Shown piece after piece: positions 52,680 through 61,438 of a stretch of DNA of 64,000 bases. This DNA comes from UBA2965 sp036526135 (GTDB lineage: Bacteria; Pseudomonadota; Gammaproteobacteria; Pseudomonadales; Azotimanducaceae), in NCBI GenBank assembly GCA_036526135.1, contig DATCZA010000017.1, positions 248,001-312,000 on the forward strand, read 5' to 3'. Below the pieces are notes generated by a model, which had not been told where the DNA came from, searched no databases, and saw only the letters and a program-made list of their open reading frames with translations. The position numbers and the translations under genes were made by a program. The number at the start of each line of letters is the position of its first letter. The first letter of the stretch is position 1.

Positions 52680-52718
52680 CCCCTCGATCAATGATCTGAT
52701 GAGATCAAGCTAGAGGGG
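52680..52718 (-). promoter_or_regulatory. Hairpin in the folE2 leader that covers its ribosome binding site
   Basis: CCCCTC (52680-52685) pairs with GAGGGG (52713-52718). Inside it, TGATCT (52692-52697) pairs with AGATCA (52702-52707) around a GATG loop. Read toward folE2, the 3' arm is GAGGGG, the only good ribosome binding site for the ATG at 52672, so the hairpin would hide it. It matches no riboswitch class that I recognise. Confidence 0.55.
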
Positions 52719-52723
52719 CGCCG

Positions 52724-52742
52724 GTGAAAGGGGTGTGAAAGG
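52724..52742. promoter_or_regulatory. 11-bp-spaced direct repeat, possible response-regulator operator
   Basis: GTGAAAGG occurs at 52724-52731 and again at 52735-52742, exactly 11 bp apart, or CCTTTCAC twice on the minus strand. PhoB/OmpR-type regulators bind such repeats one helical turn apart. The site lies 52-70 bp upstream of folE2, directly after a gene for a regulator of that family. Confidence 0.5.
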
Positions 52743-52751
52743 CGTTGCCCG

Positions 52752-53450
52752 TCAGCCGGCGTCTGGCTCAGGAACCCGCACGCGGTATCCGCGGCCTGCC
52801 AGAGTCTCGATGAGCGGCTCGTTGAACGGCCGGTCGACGGCCTTGCGCAGGTTGTAGAGGTGGCTGCGCAGGGTGTCGCTGTCGGGAAGGTCGTCTCCCC
52901 ACAATTCCCGCTCGATGGTCTCGCGTGGGACCACCTTCGGGTGCTCGCGCAGCAGGATCTTGAGGATGTCGAACAGCGTACGCGATAGGAGGATCTCGGT
53001 GTCGCCCCGGAACACGGACATGGTGTCCAGATCCATGCTCAGCTCGCCCACGTTGTAGGCTGCGCTCACCCCGCGGCCGCGGCGGATGAGCGCCTCGATG
53101 CGCGCGACCAGCTCCGGCATGTCGAAGGGTTTGACCAGATAGTCGTCCGCGCCGACGTCGAAGCCGTCGAGCTTGTCCTGAAGCTGGTCCCGGGCGGTGA
53201 GCATGATGATGGGCGTGGAGAGCCTGGCATCCCTGCGCAGGCGCCGGCAGACCTCTATGCCGTCGATGCCGGGCAGCATGATGTCCAGCACGATGGCGTC
53301 GAAGGCTTCGCTGGTCGCGAGCTGCACGGCGAGCAGCCCGTCCGCGGCGTAGTCCACCACGTAGTTCTTTGCCTCCAGGAACGCGCCGACCGTCTCTGCC
53401 AGGTCCGCGTTGTCTTCCACGAGGAGGATACTGCCTTCGGGTCGACTCAT
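52752..53450 (-). CDS. OmpR/PhoB-family response regulator
   Basis: 232 residues: receiver domain (1-about 120) with acidic pocket VEDN, phospho-Asp in VLDIMLPGIDG near 56, Thr in LTAR and Lys in VKPFD. A C-terminal winged helix follows (about 135-228), ending LIETLAGRGYRVR. All phosphorylation residues are intact. The likely partner kinase (50425-51720) is on the other strand beyond folE2, an unusual split. It may control folE2 through the direct repeat just downstream, and possibly the lipid cluster. Confidence 0.95.
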   Translation of the reverse strand: MSRPEGSILLVEDNADLAETVGAFLEAKNYVVDYAADGLLAVQLATSEAFDAIVLDIMLPGIDGIEVCRRLRRDARLSTPIIMLTARDQLQDKLDGFDVGADDYLVKPFDMPELVARIEALIRRGRGVSAAYNVGELSMDLDTMSVFRGDTEILLSRTLFDILKILLREHPKVVPRETIERELWGDDLPDSDTLRSHLYNLRKAVDRPFNEPLIETLAGRGYRVRVPEPDAG

Positions 53451-53581
53451 CGGCGCATCTTAGAGGCAGGGTCACGCCGGCCGCAACGCCCTCGAAGCCC
53501 CTTGGTTTCGGCTCGCGGCAATGGGCACAATGATCCGTCCCCCCGACATGGGCGCTCGCATGGCGTCGAGCCGATAGATCC

Positions 53582-55903
53582 ATGGATGCGACCGGTTTCA
53601 TATTGCAGGCCACCTACCGCATTCACGCGGGGGTGCCCGTGATTTACCTGTTCGGCCGCCTGGAGTCCGGCGAAACGTTTCTGGTGCGTGACCATCGGCA
53701 GCGGCCTCATTTCTACGTGCGGCAGGAGGATGCCCGGCGAGCCGAGGCCTTAGACGGCATCGCCCTCGAGGCGTCCGGCGCCAGAACGTTCTCCGGGGAC
53801 GCGGTGTGTCGGGTGACCGTGCCCACCCCCTCAGATGCGCCGCCCGCGCGCGAGCGGCTTCACGGCCTTGGGGTCGACACCTTCGAGGCGGACGTCCGCT
53901 TCGCCATGCGCTATCTGATCGACCGGGGCATCCGCGGCGGCTGCCGCATCCGCGGGGCGGCAAGCCGCGGAGAAGGGGTAGGCTGGGTGTTCGACGATCC
54001 TGAGGTCGGCGCCGCCGAAGCCGGTATCGAGCCGGTGGTTCTTTCCTTCGATATCGAGACCGACGCCAAGGCGGACCGGCTGCTCGGCATCGCCGTCTAC
54101 GGCGCCGGCGTGGACGAGGTTCTCATCGTCGACCCCGAGCGACGGCCCATGCCCGAGCGTGCCCGGGGCTTGCCCTCCGAGCGGGCGGTGCTGGAAGCTT
54201 TCTGTCAGCTCGTTCGCGACGTCGACCCGGACGTGCTGACGGGCTGGAACGTGGTCGATTTCGACCTGACGGTGCTCGGGAGGGTTGCCGCCAGAGTGCG
54301 CCATCCGTTTCAGCTCGGTCGGCAGGCGGGCGCGCTCCGCATCCGCCCCGCCCAGGGTTACTTCGGGAGCGGCAACGCGACCATTCCCGGCCGGCTGGTG
54401 CTCGACGGCATGGACCTGCTTCGCGGGGCGTTCGTGCGGATGGAAGAATATTCGCTGGACGCCGTGGCGCGGGAGGTCCTCGGCGAGGGCAAAACGCTGG
54501 ATGGCGACGTGCGCGACCGTGCGGGGGAGATCATGCAGCGCTACCGCCAGGATCTGCCGGGGTTTGCGCGCTATGCGCGAACGGATGCGCGCCTGGCGCT
54601 GGACATCGTCACTCGCCTCGATCTCATGAACCTGGCTTTCGCTCGCAGCCGGCTGACGGGCATGACGCCGGATCGGGTGGCTGCCAGCATCGCCTCTTTC
54701 GACTTCCTTTACCTGTCCGCTCTGGGCAAGCGGGGCCTGGTTGCGCCCACGGTGCGTTCCGATGACAGCCGCGTCCACGCTGCGCAGTCTGGAGGCCAGG
54801 TTTTCGAGCCCGTGACCGGCGTGCATCGCAACGTCATGGTCTTTGATTTCAAAAGCCTCTACCCGAGCATCATCCGAACTTTCAACGTCGATCCTCTGGG
54901 GTTCGTGCCATCGGGCGACGCGGAGCCTGACGTGATCCGGCTCGTTAACGGCGCTGGATTCCGGCGGGATCCGGCCATCCTGCCGCGCATGCTCGATGAC
55001 CTGTTTCCGCGCCGGGAGGCTGCGAAGACAGCTGGGGACAGCGTTGCCTCACAGGCGATCAAGATCCTCATGAACTCTTTCTACGGTGTGCTAGGCACCC
55101 CGGCCTGTCGGTTTCACAACGTCGAGATCGCAAACGCCATCACCGGTCAGGGCCGCCATCTGCTGCAGTGGTCGAAACGCTGGTTCGAGACGAGGGGCTT
55201 CGACGTGCTCTACGGCGACACCGACAGCCTTTTCGTGCGGTCGCGGCAGGGCGACGAGGATGCTGCCCTTGCGGAAGCGAGGGATCTCGCCGCGCGGCTC
55301 AATGCGGACATTGCCGCCGAGGTGCTCGAGCGCTGGGGGGTCGTCAGCCGCCTCGAGCTGGAATTTGAAAAGCTCTACGCCAAGCTCTTCCTGCCGTCTG
55401 TTCGTCACGGTGCGGCGGGCGCGCGAAAGCGCTATGCGGGGTTGCCTGTCGGGGCCGAAGAGGTGGAGTTCGTGGGCATGGAGGTCGTCCGCCGGGACTG
55501 GACCGAGCTTGCCAAGCGTGTTCAGCGGGAGCTGTATGCCAGGCTCTTCTCCGGAGCCGCCGTGGATGACTACCTGGCCGGAGTCGTCGCGCAGCTGCGT
55601 CGCGGCGAGCTGGACGAGCTTCTGGTCTATCGCAAAGGGCTCAGGAAGCGACTGGACAGCTACACGGCGAGCAACCCTCCCCACGTGGCTGCGGCGCGAA
55701 AGTCGGGAGAGCCGCCTGGGCGCACCGTGGCTTACCTTGTGACCAGCGCGGGCCCCGAGCCTCTCGACGCGCTGCAGCATGAGCCCGATCGGGAGCATTA
55801 CGTCGACAAGCAGATAAAGCCGGTGGCCGAGCCCGTTCTCGGGGCGCTGGGTCTGGAATTCGCCCGGGTGATCGGCGACGACCGGCAGATGGGGCTGTTC
55901 TGA
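53582..55903 (+). CDS. polB: DNA polymerase II (family B)
   Basis: SOS-type repair and bypass polymerase. The 773 residues (E. coli 783) contain the 3'-5' exonuclease motif FDIETD near 155, polymerase motif A DFKSLYPS near 421, motif B in KILMNSFYGVLG and motif C YGDTDS near 544. It ends in QMGLF, the beta-clamp binding peptide (QLGLF in E. coli). Proofreading residues look intact. No LexA box was identified in the 131-bp gap before it. Confidence 0.96.
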   Translation: MDATGFILQATYRIHAGVPVIYLFGRLESGETFLVRDHRQRPHFYVRQEDARRAEALDGIALEASGARTFSGDAVCRVTVPTPSDAPPARERLHGLGVDTFEADVRFAMRYLIDRGIRGGCRIRGAASRGEGVGWVFDDPEVGAAEAGIEPVVLSFDIETDAKADRLLGIAVYGAGVDEVLIVDPERRPMPERARGLPSERAVLEAFCQLVRDVDPDVLTGWNVVDFDLTVLGRVAARVRHPFQLGRQAGALRIRPAQGYFGSGNATIPGRLVLDGMDLLRGAFVRMEEYSLDAVAREVLGEGKTLDGDVRDRAGEIMQRYRQDLPGFARYARTDARLALDIVTRLDLMNLAFARSRLTGMTPDRVAASIASFDFLYLSALGKRGLVAPTVRSDDSRVHAAQSGGQVFEPVTGVHRNVMVFDFKSLYPSIIRTFNVDPLGFVPSGDAEPDVIRLVNGAGFRRDPAILPRMLDDLFPRREAAKTAGDSVASQAIKILMNSFYGVLGTPACRFHNVEIANAITGQGRHLLQWSKRWFETRGFDVLYGDTDSLFVRSRQGDEDAALAEARDLAARLNADIAAEVLERWGVVSRLELEFEKLYAKLFLPSVRHGAAGARKRYAGLPVGAEEVEFVGMEVVRRDWTELAKRVQRELYARLFSGAAVDDYLAGVVAQLRRGELDELLVYRKGLRKRLDSYTASNPPHVAAARKSGEPPGRTVAYLVTSAGPEPLDALQHEPDREHYVDKQIKPVAEPVLGALGLEFARVIGDDRQMGLF

Positions 55904-55933
55904 AGGGGAGGGCTCCCGCCCGCCGGCACCTGG

Positions 55934-56974
55934 TCAGAGCTGGTTCAGCACCCAGCCGATCAGCAGAACCTGGGGAACGCAGATGGCGGGCAGCATCAGG
56001 GCAATCTTCGTCGATCCGGTGGCTTCGCGCAGGACCATGATCTCGGTGTAGTCGCTGGCCACGCCGGCGAGCAGGAAGGTAAAGCTGTTTCCCGGGGCCC
56101 CCGCTCGGTTCATCAGATCCGCGGCGATGGGCACGGAGCCCTCGGAGCAGACCTCGAAGATGGTCGCGCCGACGAGGGTGAGGCCCAGGCCTAGCAGGCT
56201 TGGTCCGAACCACTGCGCGAAGTCCTCGGGGCTGAGAAAGGCCCTCAACGCGGCAGCGACGACTAGCCCGAACATCAGCCAGCGGAGCACGATACGGGTC
56301 CCGCGCAGTCCGTTGATGACGATGTCCGCGAGCAGGCGAGGCTCCCACTCGATGGTGCTGACCAGCTCACGGGAAGCCGGACCGAAACGGAAGTTCACCG
56401 GAAGATCGACCTGGGCGTCGTTAGCCGGGATTCGTCCCGTGCGGGCCAGGCGGTCGAACGCTAGGCCGGTGGTGATGGCAACCACCAGCGACAGGCCGAT
56501 GAAGGCGATGGTCCAGCCGAGCCCGATGAGGCCGACGAGGATGAAGGTCAGAGAAACGGAGTTCCACGGGCTGGCGATGAGAAATGCCATGACCTGCCCG
56601 GCGCTTGCGCCCCGCTGGTAGAGCTTGGCCCCGACGGCGAGGATCCCGTGGCTGCACAGGTCGAGCAGCACGCCGGCGACAGCGGCCCGCAGAACGCCGT
56701 TCCGGCTTCCGGGAGGTCCGAGCAGCGCGATGATGAACTCCTGGGGTATCCGCTCCAGGACGCCGATGATGAGGATGGCCAGCGCGATGCCCCACCACAT
56801 GGCCGCGAGCATCTCGTGCACGGTGTGAGCTGCATGGCCGAGCGGGGTCCCCATGGGCGCGGCGCCCGTCAGCGCCAGGATCAGAAGAACCAGCGCGATG
56901 GCCGCGCAGGTCATCAGCAGGTAATCGGTGCGGTATCTGGCCAGCCGGCTGGCGGGCGTCGGCACGTCAGCCAC
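55934..56974 (-). CDS. ArsP/DUF318-type permease
   Basis: 346 residues with about eight membrane helices in two similar halves, each with a PPGSRNG/NRAGAPGN-like loop and an LCSHGILAVGAKLYQRGA / VCSEGSVPIAADLMNRAG pattern. That duplicated CSxGxxP motif is typical of the ArsP_1 (DUF318) permeases; known members export methylarsenicals, others have unknown substrates. No arsenic genes are nearby, so the substrate is open. Start GTG at 56974 (MADVPTPASRL); a second GTG three codons in is possible. Confidence 0.82.
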   Translation of the reverse strand: MADVPTPASRLARYRTDYLLMTCAAIALVLLILALTGAAPMGTPLGHAAHTVHEMLAAMWWGIALAILIIGVLERIPQEFIIALLGPPGSRNGVLRAAVAGVLLDLCSHGILAVGAKLYQRGASAGQVMAFLIASPWNSVSLTFILVGLIGLGWTIAFIGLSLVVAITTGLAFDRLARTGRIPANDAQVDLPVNFRFGPASRELVSTIEWEPRLLADIVINGLRGTRIVLRWLMFGLVVAAALRAFLSPEDFAQWFGPSLLGLGLTLVGATIFEVCSEGSVPIAADLMNRAGAPGNSFTFLLAGVASDYTEIMVLREATGSTKIALMLPAICVPQVLLIGWVLNQL

Positions 56975-57060
56975 TTGGGCGTCCCATCGAGCGAAGAGGG
57001 TTGAGGCTACGCCTGGTCCTGTCCTGCTGGCAAGTGAGGTTGCTCGACAAGTCGAGGCGC

Positions 57061-57579
57061 CTACTTCACGAAGCCCAGCTCCGCGAGGTCCCTGACAAAC
57101 CAGGGGGTGAAGCGAGCGGGCCACCGTTCGATTTCCGCGGCGAGCTCCTGAAGGCCGACGGCGCGGACCTCGGCGACCTCGGCGGCATCCGGCTCGAAGG
57201 GGCCGTCGTGCACGCCGGTGAACGCCTGCTGGAGCTCGTTGTCCCGCAAGTTCAGCTCCGCCTGATGTGACCGCCACCGCCGCACGTCGCCAATCGGCTC
57301 GAGCGAAACGCCCCTTACGCCGAGCTCCTCCTCTAGGCCGCGCCGGGCGGCGGCCAGATATGTCTCGCCGGGCACCAGGTGCTCGCCGACGCTGTAGTCC
57401 CACAGATCCGGATAGAGGTCCTTGCCCGGCGCGCGGCGTTGGATGAGCAGCGCGCCCGTGGTGTCGAAAAGAAAGACGTGGGCAGAGCGGTGCCAGGCAC
57501 CGGTAGCGTGGACCCGATGGCGTGCCATGAGCCCCATGGCCCTGCCCGCCTCGTCATAGGTTTCGAACAGCTCGTCCAA
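57061..57579 (-). CDS. Nudix hydrolase (IDI/YfcD-like)
   Basis: 172 residues of the Nudix fold, hydrolysing a nucleoside diphosphate-linked or similar substrate. HRVHATGAWHRSAHVFLF, LIQRRAPGKDLYPDLWD and the box GETYLAAARRGLEEELG are visible and resemble the isopentenyl-diphosphate-isomerase-like/YfcD subgroup. The first Glu of the usual RExxEE core is Gly here (RGLEEE), which may weaken metal binding. The TTG start at 57579 has GAAGGA upstream; no ATG is near. It reads divergently from the ABC operon. Confidence 0.83.
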   Translation of the reverse strand: MDELFETYDEAGRAMGLMARHRVHATGAWHRSAHVFLFDTTGALLIQRRAPGKDLYPDLWDYSVGEHLVPGETYLAAARRGLEEELGVRGVSLEPIGDVRRWRSHQAELNLRDNELQQAFTGVHDGPFEPDAAEVAEVRAVGLQELAAEIERWPARFTPWFVRDLAELGFVK

Positions 57580-57685
57580 TGGTCCTTCGATTCTGCTGGG
57601 GATGGCGGACGCTATACTTTGGCCTTTGCACGTCGAGGTCAATGATGTCCCAGCGACGCAGGCGGCCGGCGGGTCCAGGACAGCG

Positions 57686-58666
57686 GTGCTGAAGCTGCAG
57701 GGAATCCGTCTGGCCGAGGGCGCCGCGCCCCTGGACCATGAGTTCCGGTCGGGGCAGATTACCGTGGTCCTCGGCCGCAACCGCTCGGGCAAGACGCGCC
57801 TGTGCCGATTGCTGGCCGGCCTGGAGCCCACGGGTGAGGGCCGGATATTGCTGGATGGGGTCGACGTCTCGAATATCCCGGCGGGCCAACGGCCGGTCTC
57901 TTTCGTGTATCAGTCGTTCGTCAATTACCCCACCCTCACCGTGGCGGAGAACATCGCCTCGCCCATGCGGGCCCGGGGCTTGCCGTCGCGTGAGCGTCGC
58001 CGGCGGGTCGAGGACCTGGCGGCAAGGCTGCACATTTCGGAGCTGCTCGACCGGCGCCCGGCCCAGCTGTCCGGTGGCCAGCAGCAGCGTCTGGCGATCG
58101 CCCGGGCGCTGGCCAAACAGGCGCGCGTCCTGGTCATGGACGAGCCGCTGGTGAACCTTGATTTCAAGCTTCGTGAGGCGTTGGAGCTGGAGCTGCGCGG
58201 GCTGCTCCGGGATGCCGGTATCGCCGTGGTCTATACGAGCTCGGACCCCCGGGACGCTTTCAACCTGGGCGACGAGGTGCTCCTGCTTGCCGACCACGCA
58301 CCCGTGCAGGCCGGCCGGCCGCTGGACGTCTACGAGCGTCCGGTCAGCGTCGCTGCCGCGGACCTGATGAGCGACCCCGGTGTCAATCTGCTGCCCGGGC
58401 CTGACCGGCCGGCGGCGATTCGTCCCGAGCATCTGCACGTGAGCCGCCACGCAAGGGATGACGAGACGTTTGCTGCCGAGCTCCTCACCCTCGAGACCAA
58501 CGGGTCGGAGACCTATCTCCACTGCCGGGTGGCGGACGCGCACTGGGTGGTGAAGCTGGAGGGCCTGATCGATCTGAAGCTCCGGCCGGGGGATACGCTG
58601 CCGCTTTTCGCCGAGCAGCGCTCCCTGCTGCGATTCTCGGAGGCGATGACCGATGTCCAGGATTGA
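57686..58666 (+). CDS. glpS: Glycerol ABC transporter ATP-binding protein GlpS-like
   Basis: First of two ATPases of a six-gene importer matching rhizobial GlpSTPQUV. The 326 residues have a noncanonical Walker A, GRNRSGKT (Arg where the second Gly is usual), an intact signature LSGGQQQR and Walker B VLVMDEPLVNLD, then a C-terminal TOBE-like domain. The start is uncertain: GTG at 57686 with AGGA upstream, or ATG at 57602. A TATACT at 57613-57618 could be a -10 box. It overlaps glpT by 14 bp. Confidence 0.88.
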   Translation: MLKLQGIRLAEGAAPLDHEFRSGQITVVLGRNRSGKTRLCRLLAGLEPTGEGRILLDGVDVSNIPAGQRPVSFVYQSFVNYPTLTVAENIASPMRARGLPSRERRRRVEDLAARLHISELLDRRPAQLSGGQQQRLAIARALAKQARVLVMDEPLVNLDFKLREALELELRGLLRDAGIAVVYTSSDPRDAFNLGDEVLLLADHAPVQAGRPLDVYERPVSVAAADLMSDPGVNLLPGPDRPAAIRPEHLHVSRHARDDETFAAELLTLETNGSETYLHCRVADAHWVVKLEGLIDLKLRPGDTLPLFAEQRSLLRFSEAMTDVQD

Positions 58667-59759
58667 GCTGGACGGCGTCAGCCACCGATATCCGGAGGCG
58701 CCCAGCGAAACGTTTGCCGAGCTCGAGCTGGTCATCGGCTCCGGCGAAGCCCACGCGCTGCTGGGCAGCTCGGGCGCGGGCAAGACGACGCTGCTCAACC
58801 TCCTCTCCGGCATCGAGCAGCCGACGACCGGGCGTATCACCTTCGATGGCCGGGACGTCTCGCGCACCCCGCCGCGCGCTCGCAACGTGGCCCAGGTGTT
58901 CCAGTTTCCGGTGCTTTACGAATCTCTCAGCGTGGCGGAGAACCTGGAATTTCCCCTGAAAACCCGTGGCGTGCGCGCCGCCGAGCGGCGTCGCCGCGCG
59001 AAAGCCATGGCGGAGCGCCTGGGCATCGCGGAGCTGATGGGCCGCCGGCCCGGCAAGCTGTCCCTGTTCGAAAGGCAACTCGTGGCCATCGGTCGCGCGC
59101 TGGTCAGGCCCGAGTTGTCCCTCGTGCTGCTCGACGAGCCGCTGACGGCGGTGGAGCCTTCGATCAAGTGGCAGCTCAGGCGGGAGCTGAAGGCCGTGCA
59201 GCAGGAGATCGGCGCCACCATGATCTACGTGACTCACGACCAGACCGAGGCGCTTACCTTTGCCGACCGCATCAGCCTTCTGCACCGCGGGCGGATCCTG
59301 CAGACCGGCTCGGCCCGTACCCTGTTCAGCGCGCCCGCTCACGAGCAGGTGGGACACTTCATCGGCTCGCCGGGGATGAACCTCGTTCCCGGCGAGATCG
59401 CCGAGGGCGCGTTGCGGCTCGGAGGGCGCGTGGTGGCCCCGGCGGCGGGTGCGGAGCCTGGACCGTGCACCATCGGCTTCCGCCCGGAGTGGGCATCGGT
59501 GGCGCCGTCCGGGCCTGACGGATCGGGCCTGCTCGGGACGATCACCGCGGCCCGGGTGCTCGGCGTGCGACGTGGGGTGCCCGTCGGGATCCTCAGCGTC
59601 GACCTCGGCGTAGGCGTTGTGCAGGTTCGCCAGGCTTTGTCCGCTTCCCCGGGGGAGCGTGTGGGTGTGAACGTGGACGCCGGGCAGGTCGTCGCCTTCC
59701 GGGAAGGCTGGCGCCTCCCGGGAATCGGTGCCGAGACCGGACGGGGGGCAGGTTCGTGA
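58653..59759 (+). CDS. glpT: Glycerol ABC transporter ATP-binding protein GlpT-like
   Basis: Second ATPase. The 368 residues have a good Walker A GSSGAGKTT (about 39-47) and Walker B VLLDEPLTAVEP. The ABC signature is degenerate (LSLFERQ instead of LSGGQ), while the His switch VTHDQTEA is kept. This complements GlpS, whose signature is intact, as in asymmetric ABC pairs with one weak site. C-terminal TOBE domain. Note that this GlpT is not the glycerol-3-phosphate antiporter of the same name in E. coli. Confidence 0.88.
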   Translation: MSRIELDGVSHRYPEAPSETFAELELVIGSGEAHALLGSSGAGKTTLLNLLSGIEQPTTGRITFDGRDVSRTPPRARNVAQVFQFPVLYESLSVAENLEFPLKTRGVRAAERRRRAKAMAERLGIAELMGRRPGKLSLFERQLVAIGRALVRPELSLVLLDEPLTAVEPSIKWQLRRELKAVQQEIGATMIYVTHDQTEALTFADRISLLHRGRILQTGSARTLFSAPAHEQVGHFIGSPGMNLVPGEIAEGALRLGGRVVAPAAGAEPGPCTIGFRPEWASVAPSGPDGSGLLGTITAARVLGVRRGVPVGILSVDLGVGVVQVRQALSASPGERVGVNVDAGQVVAFREGWRLPGIGAETGRGAGS

Positions 59760-60622
59760 GCGGACGTCGGCCCGACAACCGGGCCTGGCTCGGCGTTCTC
59801 CCGGTGGTGCTGGTGGTCGCGTTCAGCGCCGTGATTCCCCTCATGACGGTGGTCAACTACTCCCTTCAGGACATCTTCGATCAGCACACGCGTCTGTTCG
59901 TCGGCTTCGACTGGTATCGAGAGATCCTTCGCGACCCGAGGTTCCTCGAGGCGCTGTTGCGACAACTTGCGTTCAGCGGCGCGGTGCTCCTCATCGAGGT
60001 TCCGCTCGGGGTCATGGTGGCACGCAGCCTTCCGCGCAGCGGCTGGCTCGCGCCGGCGCTCGTCGTCCTGATCGCTTTGCCGCTGCTGGTCCCTTGGAAC
60101 GTCGTCGGAACCATCTGGCAGATCTTTGCGCGCCCGGACATCGGCCTGCTCGGCGCCGCGCTGACCGGCCTGGGTTTCGAGTTCAACTACACGTCCAGCC
60201 CCGTCGACGCCTGGATCACGCTTCTGCTCATGGACGTCTGGCACTGGACGTCCCTGGTGGCGCTCCTGGCCTATGCCGGTCTTGCGTCCATCCAGGAGGC
60301 CCATTATCAGGCGGCCGAGATAGATGGGGCCGGCCGCTGGCAGGTCTTCCGGCTGGTCGAGCTGCCGAGGCTTAGGCCCGTTCTGACCATTGCCGTGCTG
60401 CTGCGGCTGATGGACAGCTTCATGATCTACACGGAGCCTTTCGTGCTGACCGGCGGCGGCCCGGGGAACGCCACCACTTTCCTCAGCCAGTACCTGACCA
60501 GCATGGCGGTAGGCCAGTTCGATCTGGGGCCGGCGGCCGCTTTCTCGGTTCTCTACTTCCTCGTCACCCTGCTGATGTGCTGGCTGTTCTATACCAGCGT
60601 GATCAGGAAGGAAGACGAATGA
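59756..60622 (+). CDS. glpP: Glycerol ABC transporter permease GlpP-like
   Basis: Inner-membrane permease of the MalF type, 288 residues with six helices. The coupling EAA loop is visible as YQAAEIDGAGRWQVF, where it contacts an ATPase. The GTG start overlaps the glpT stop as GTGA, and the stop overlaps glpQ as ATGA. Family identity as a carbohydrate/polyol permease is clear; glycerol is inferred from gene order and the GlpU partner. Confidence 0.9.
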   Translation: MSGRRPDNRAWLGVLPVVLVVAFSAVIPLMTVVNYSLQDIFDQHTRLFVGFDWYREILRDPRFLEALLRQLAFSGAVLLIEVPLGVMVARSLPRSGWLAPALVVLIALPLLVPWNVVGTIWQIFARPDIGLLGAALTGLGFEFNYTSSPVDAWITLLLMDVWHWTSLVALLAYAGLASIQEAHYQAAEIDGAGRWQVFRLVELPRLRPVLTIAVLLRLMDSFMIYTEPFVLTGGGPGNATTFLSQYLTSMAVGQFDLGPAAAFSVLYFLVTLLMCWLFYTSVIRKEDE

Positions 60623-61419
60623 CCCGCCGCAGCCACTGGTTGATCTTCATATACTGCGCGTATCTTCTGCTGCCCGTTTACTGGCTTGTCAACATGGCGC
60701 TGCGCAGCAACCGGGACATCGTGGGCGGGCTGGAGATCGTTCCCGGCCGGCCTACGCTGGCCAACTTCGCGGAGATCGTGACCAACCCGGTCTGGTACGA
60801 AGGGTTTGCCAACTCGCTTACGTACGTCGGGGTGAACACGGTGATTTCTCTCTTGGTGGCGCTGCCAGCCGCATTCGCTTTTTCGCGCTTCCGGTTTCTG
60901 GGCGACAGGCATCTTTTCTTCTGGCTGCTCACCAACCGGATGGCTCCGCCTGCCGTCTTTCTGCTGCCGTTCTTTCAGCTCTATTCCGCCGTCGGGCTCT
61001 TCGACACGCCGCTGGCAGTGGCGCTCGCCCACTGCCTCTTCACGGTGCCTCTGGCGGTGTGGATTCTGGAAGGTTTCATGTCGGCGGTCCCCCGCAGCCT
61101 GGACGAGATGGCGCGCATCGATGGCCACAGCCTCCCCTACTTCTTCTTCAGAATTTTTCTGCCGGTCATCCGAGGCGGCGTTGGCGTGACGGTGTTCTTC
61201 TGCTTCATGTTCAGCTGGGTCGAGCTGCTGCTGGCAAGAACGCTCACAGCGAGCGCGGCGAAACCCATCGTCGTGGTCATGACCCGAACGGTCAGCGCTT
61301 CCGGCATGGACTGGGGCGTGCTGGCGGCCGCTGGCGTGCTGACCATCGTCCCGGGCGTTGCCGTGGTGTGGTTTGTCAGAAGGCATCTCGTGAAGGGCTT
61401 CGCCCTGGGGCGGGTGTGA
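60619..61419 (+). CDS. glpQ: Glycerol ABC transporter permease GlpQ-like
   Basis: Second permease, MalG type, 266 residues with six helices and the EAA-like loop LDEMARIDGHSLPYFF. The start at 60619 (MTRRSHWLIFIYC) is chosen because of the ATGA overlap with glpP; a 14-residue longer frame is unlikely. It pairs with GlpP to form the channel. Not to be confused with the E. coli glycerophosphodiesterase GlpQ. Confidence 0.9.
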   Translation: MTRRSHWLIFIYCAYLLLPVYWLVNMALRSNRDIVGGLEIVPGRPTLANFAEIVTNPVWYEGFANSLTYVGVNTVISLLVALPAAFAFSRFRFLGDRHLFFWLLTNRMAPPAVFLLPFFQLYSAVGLFDTPLAVALAHCLFTVPLAVWILEGFMSAVPRSLDEMARIDGHSLPYFFFRIFLPVIRGGVGVTVFFCFMFSWVELLLARTLTASAAKPIVVVMTRTVSASGMDWGVLAAAGVLTIVPGVAVVWFVRRHLVKGFALGRV

Positions 61420-61438
61420 AAGCGGGGGCCGCAGGGCA

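Noticed and set aside
52673..52751. Zur box or known folate/preQ1 riboswitch before folE2
   Set aside because: No Zur-type palindrome was found, and the hairpin lacks the conserved cores of those riboswitches.
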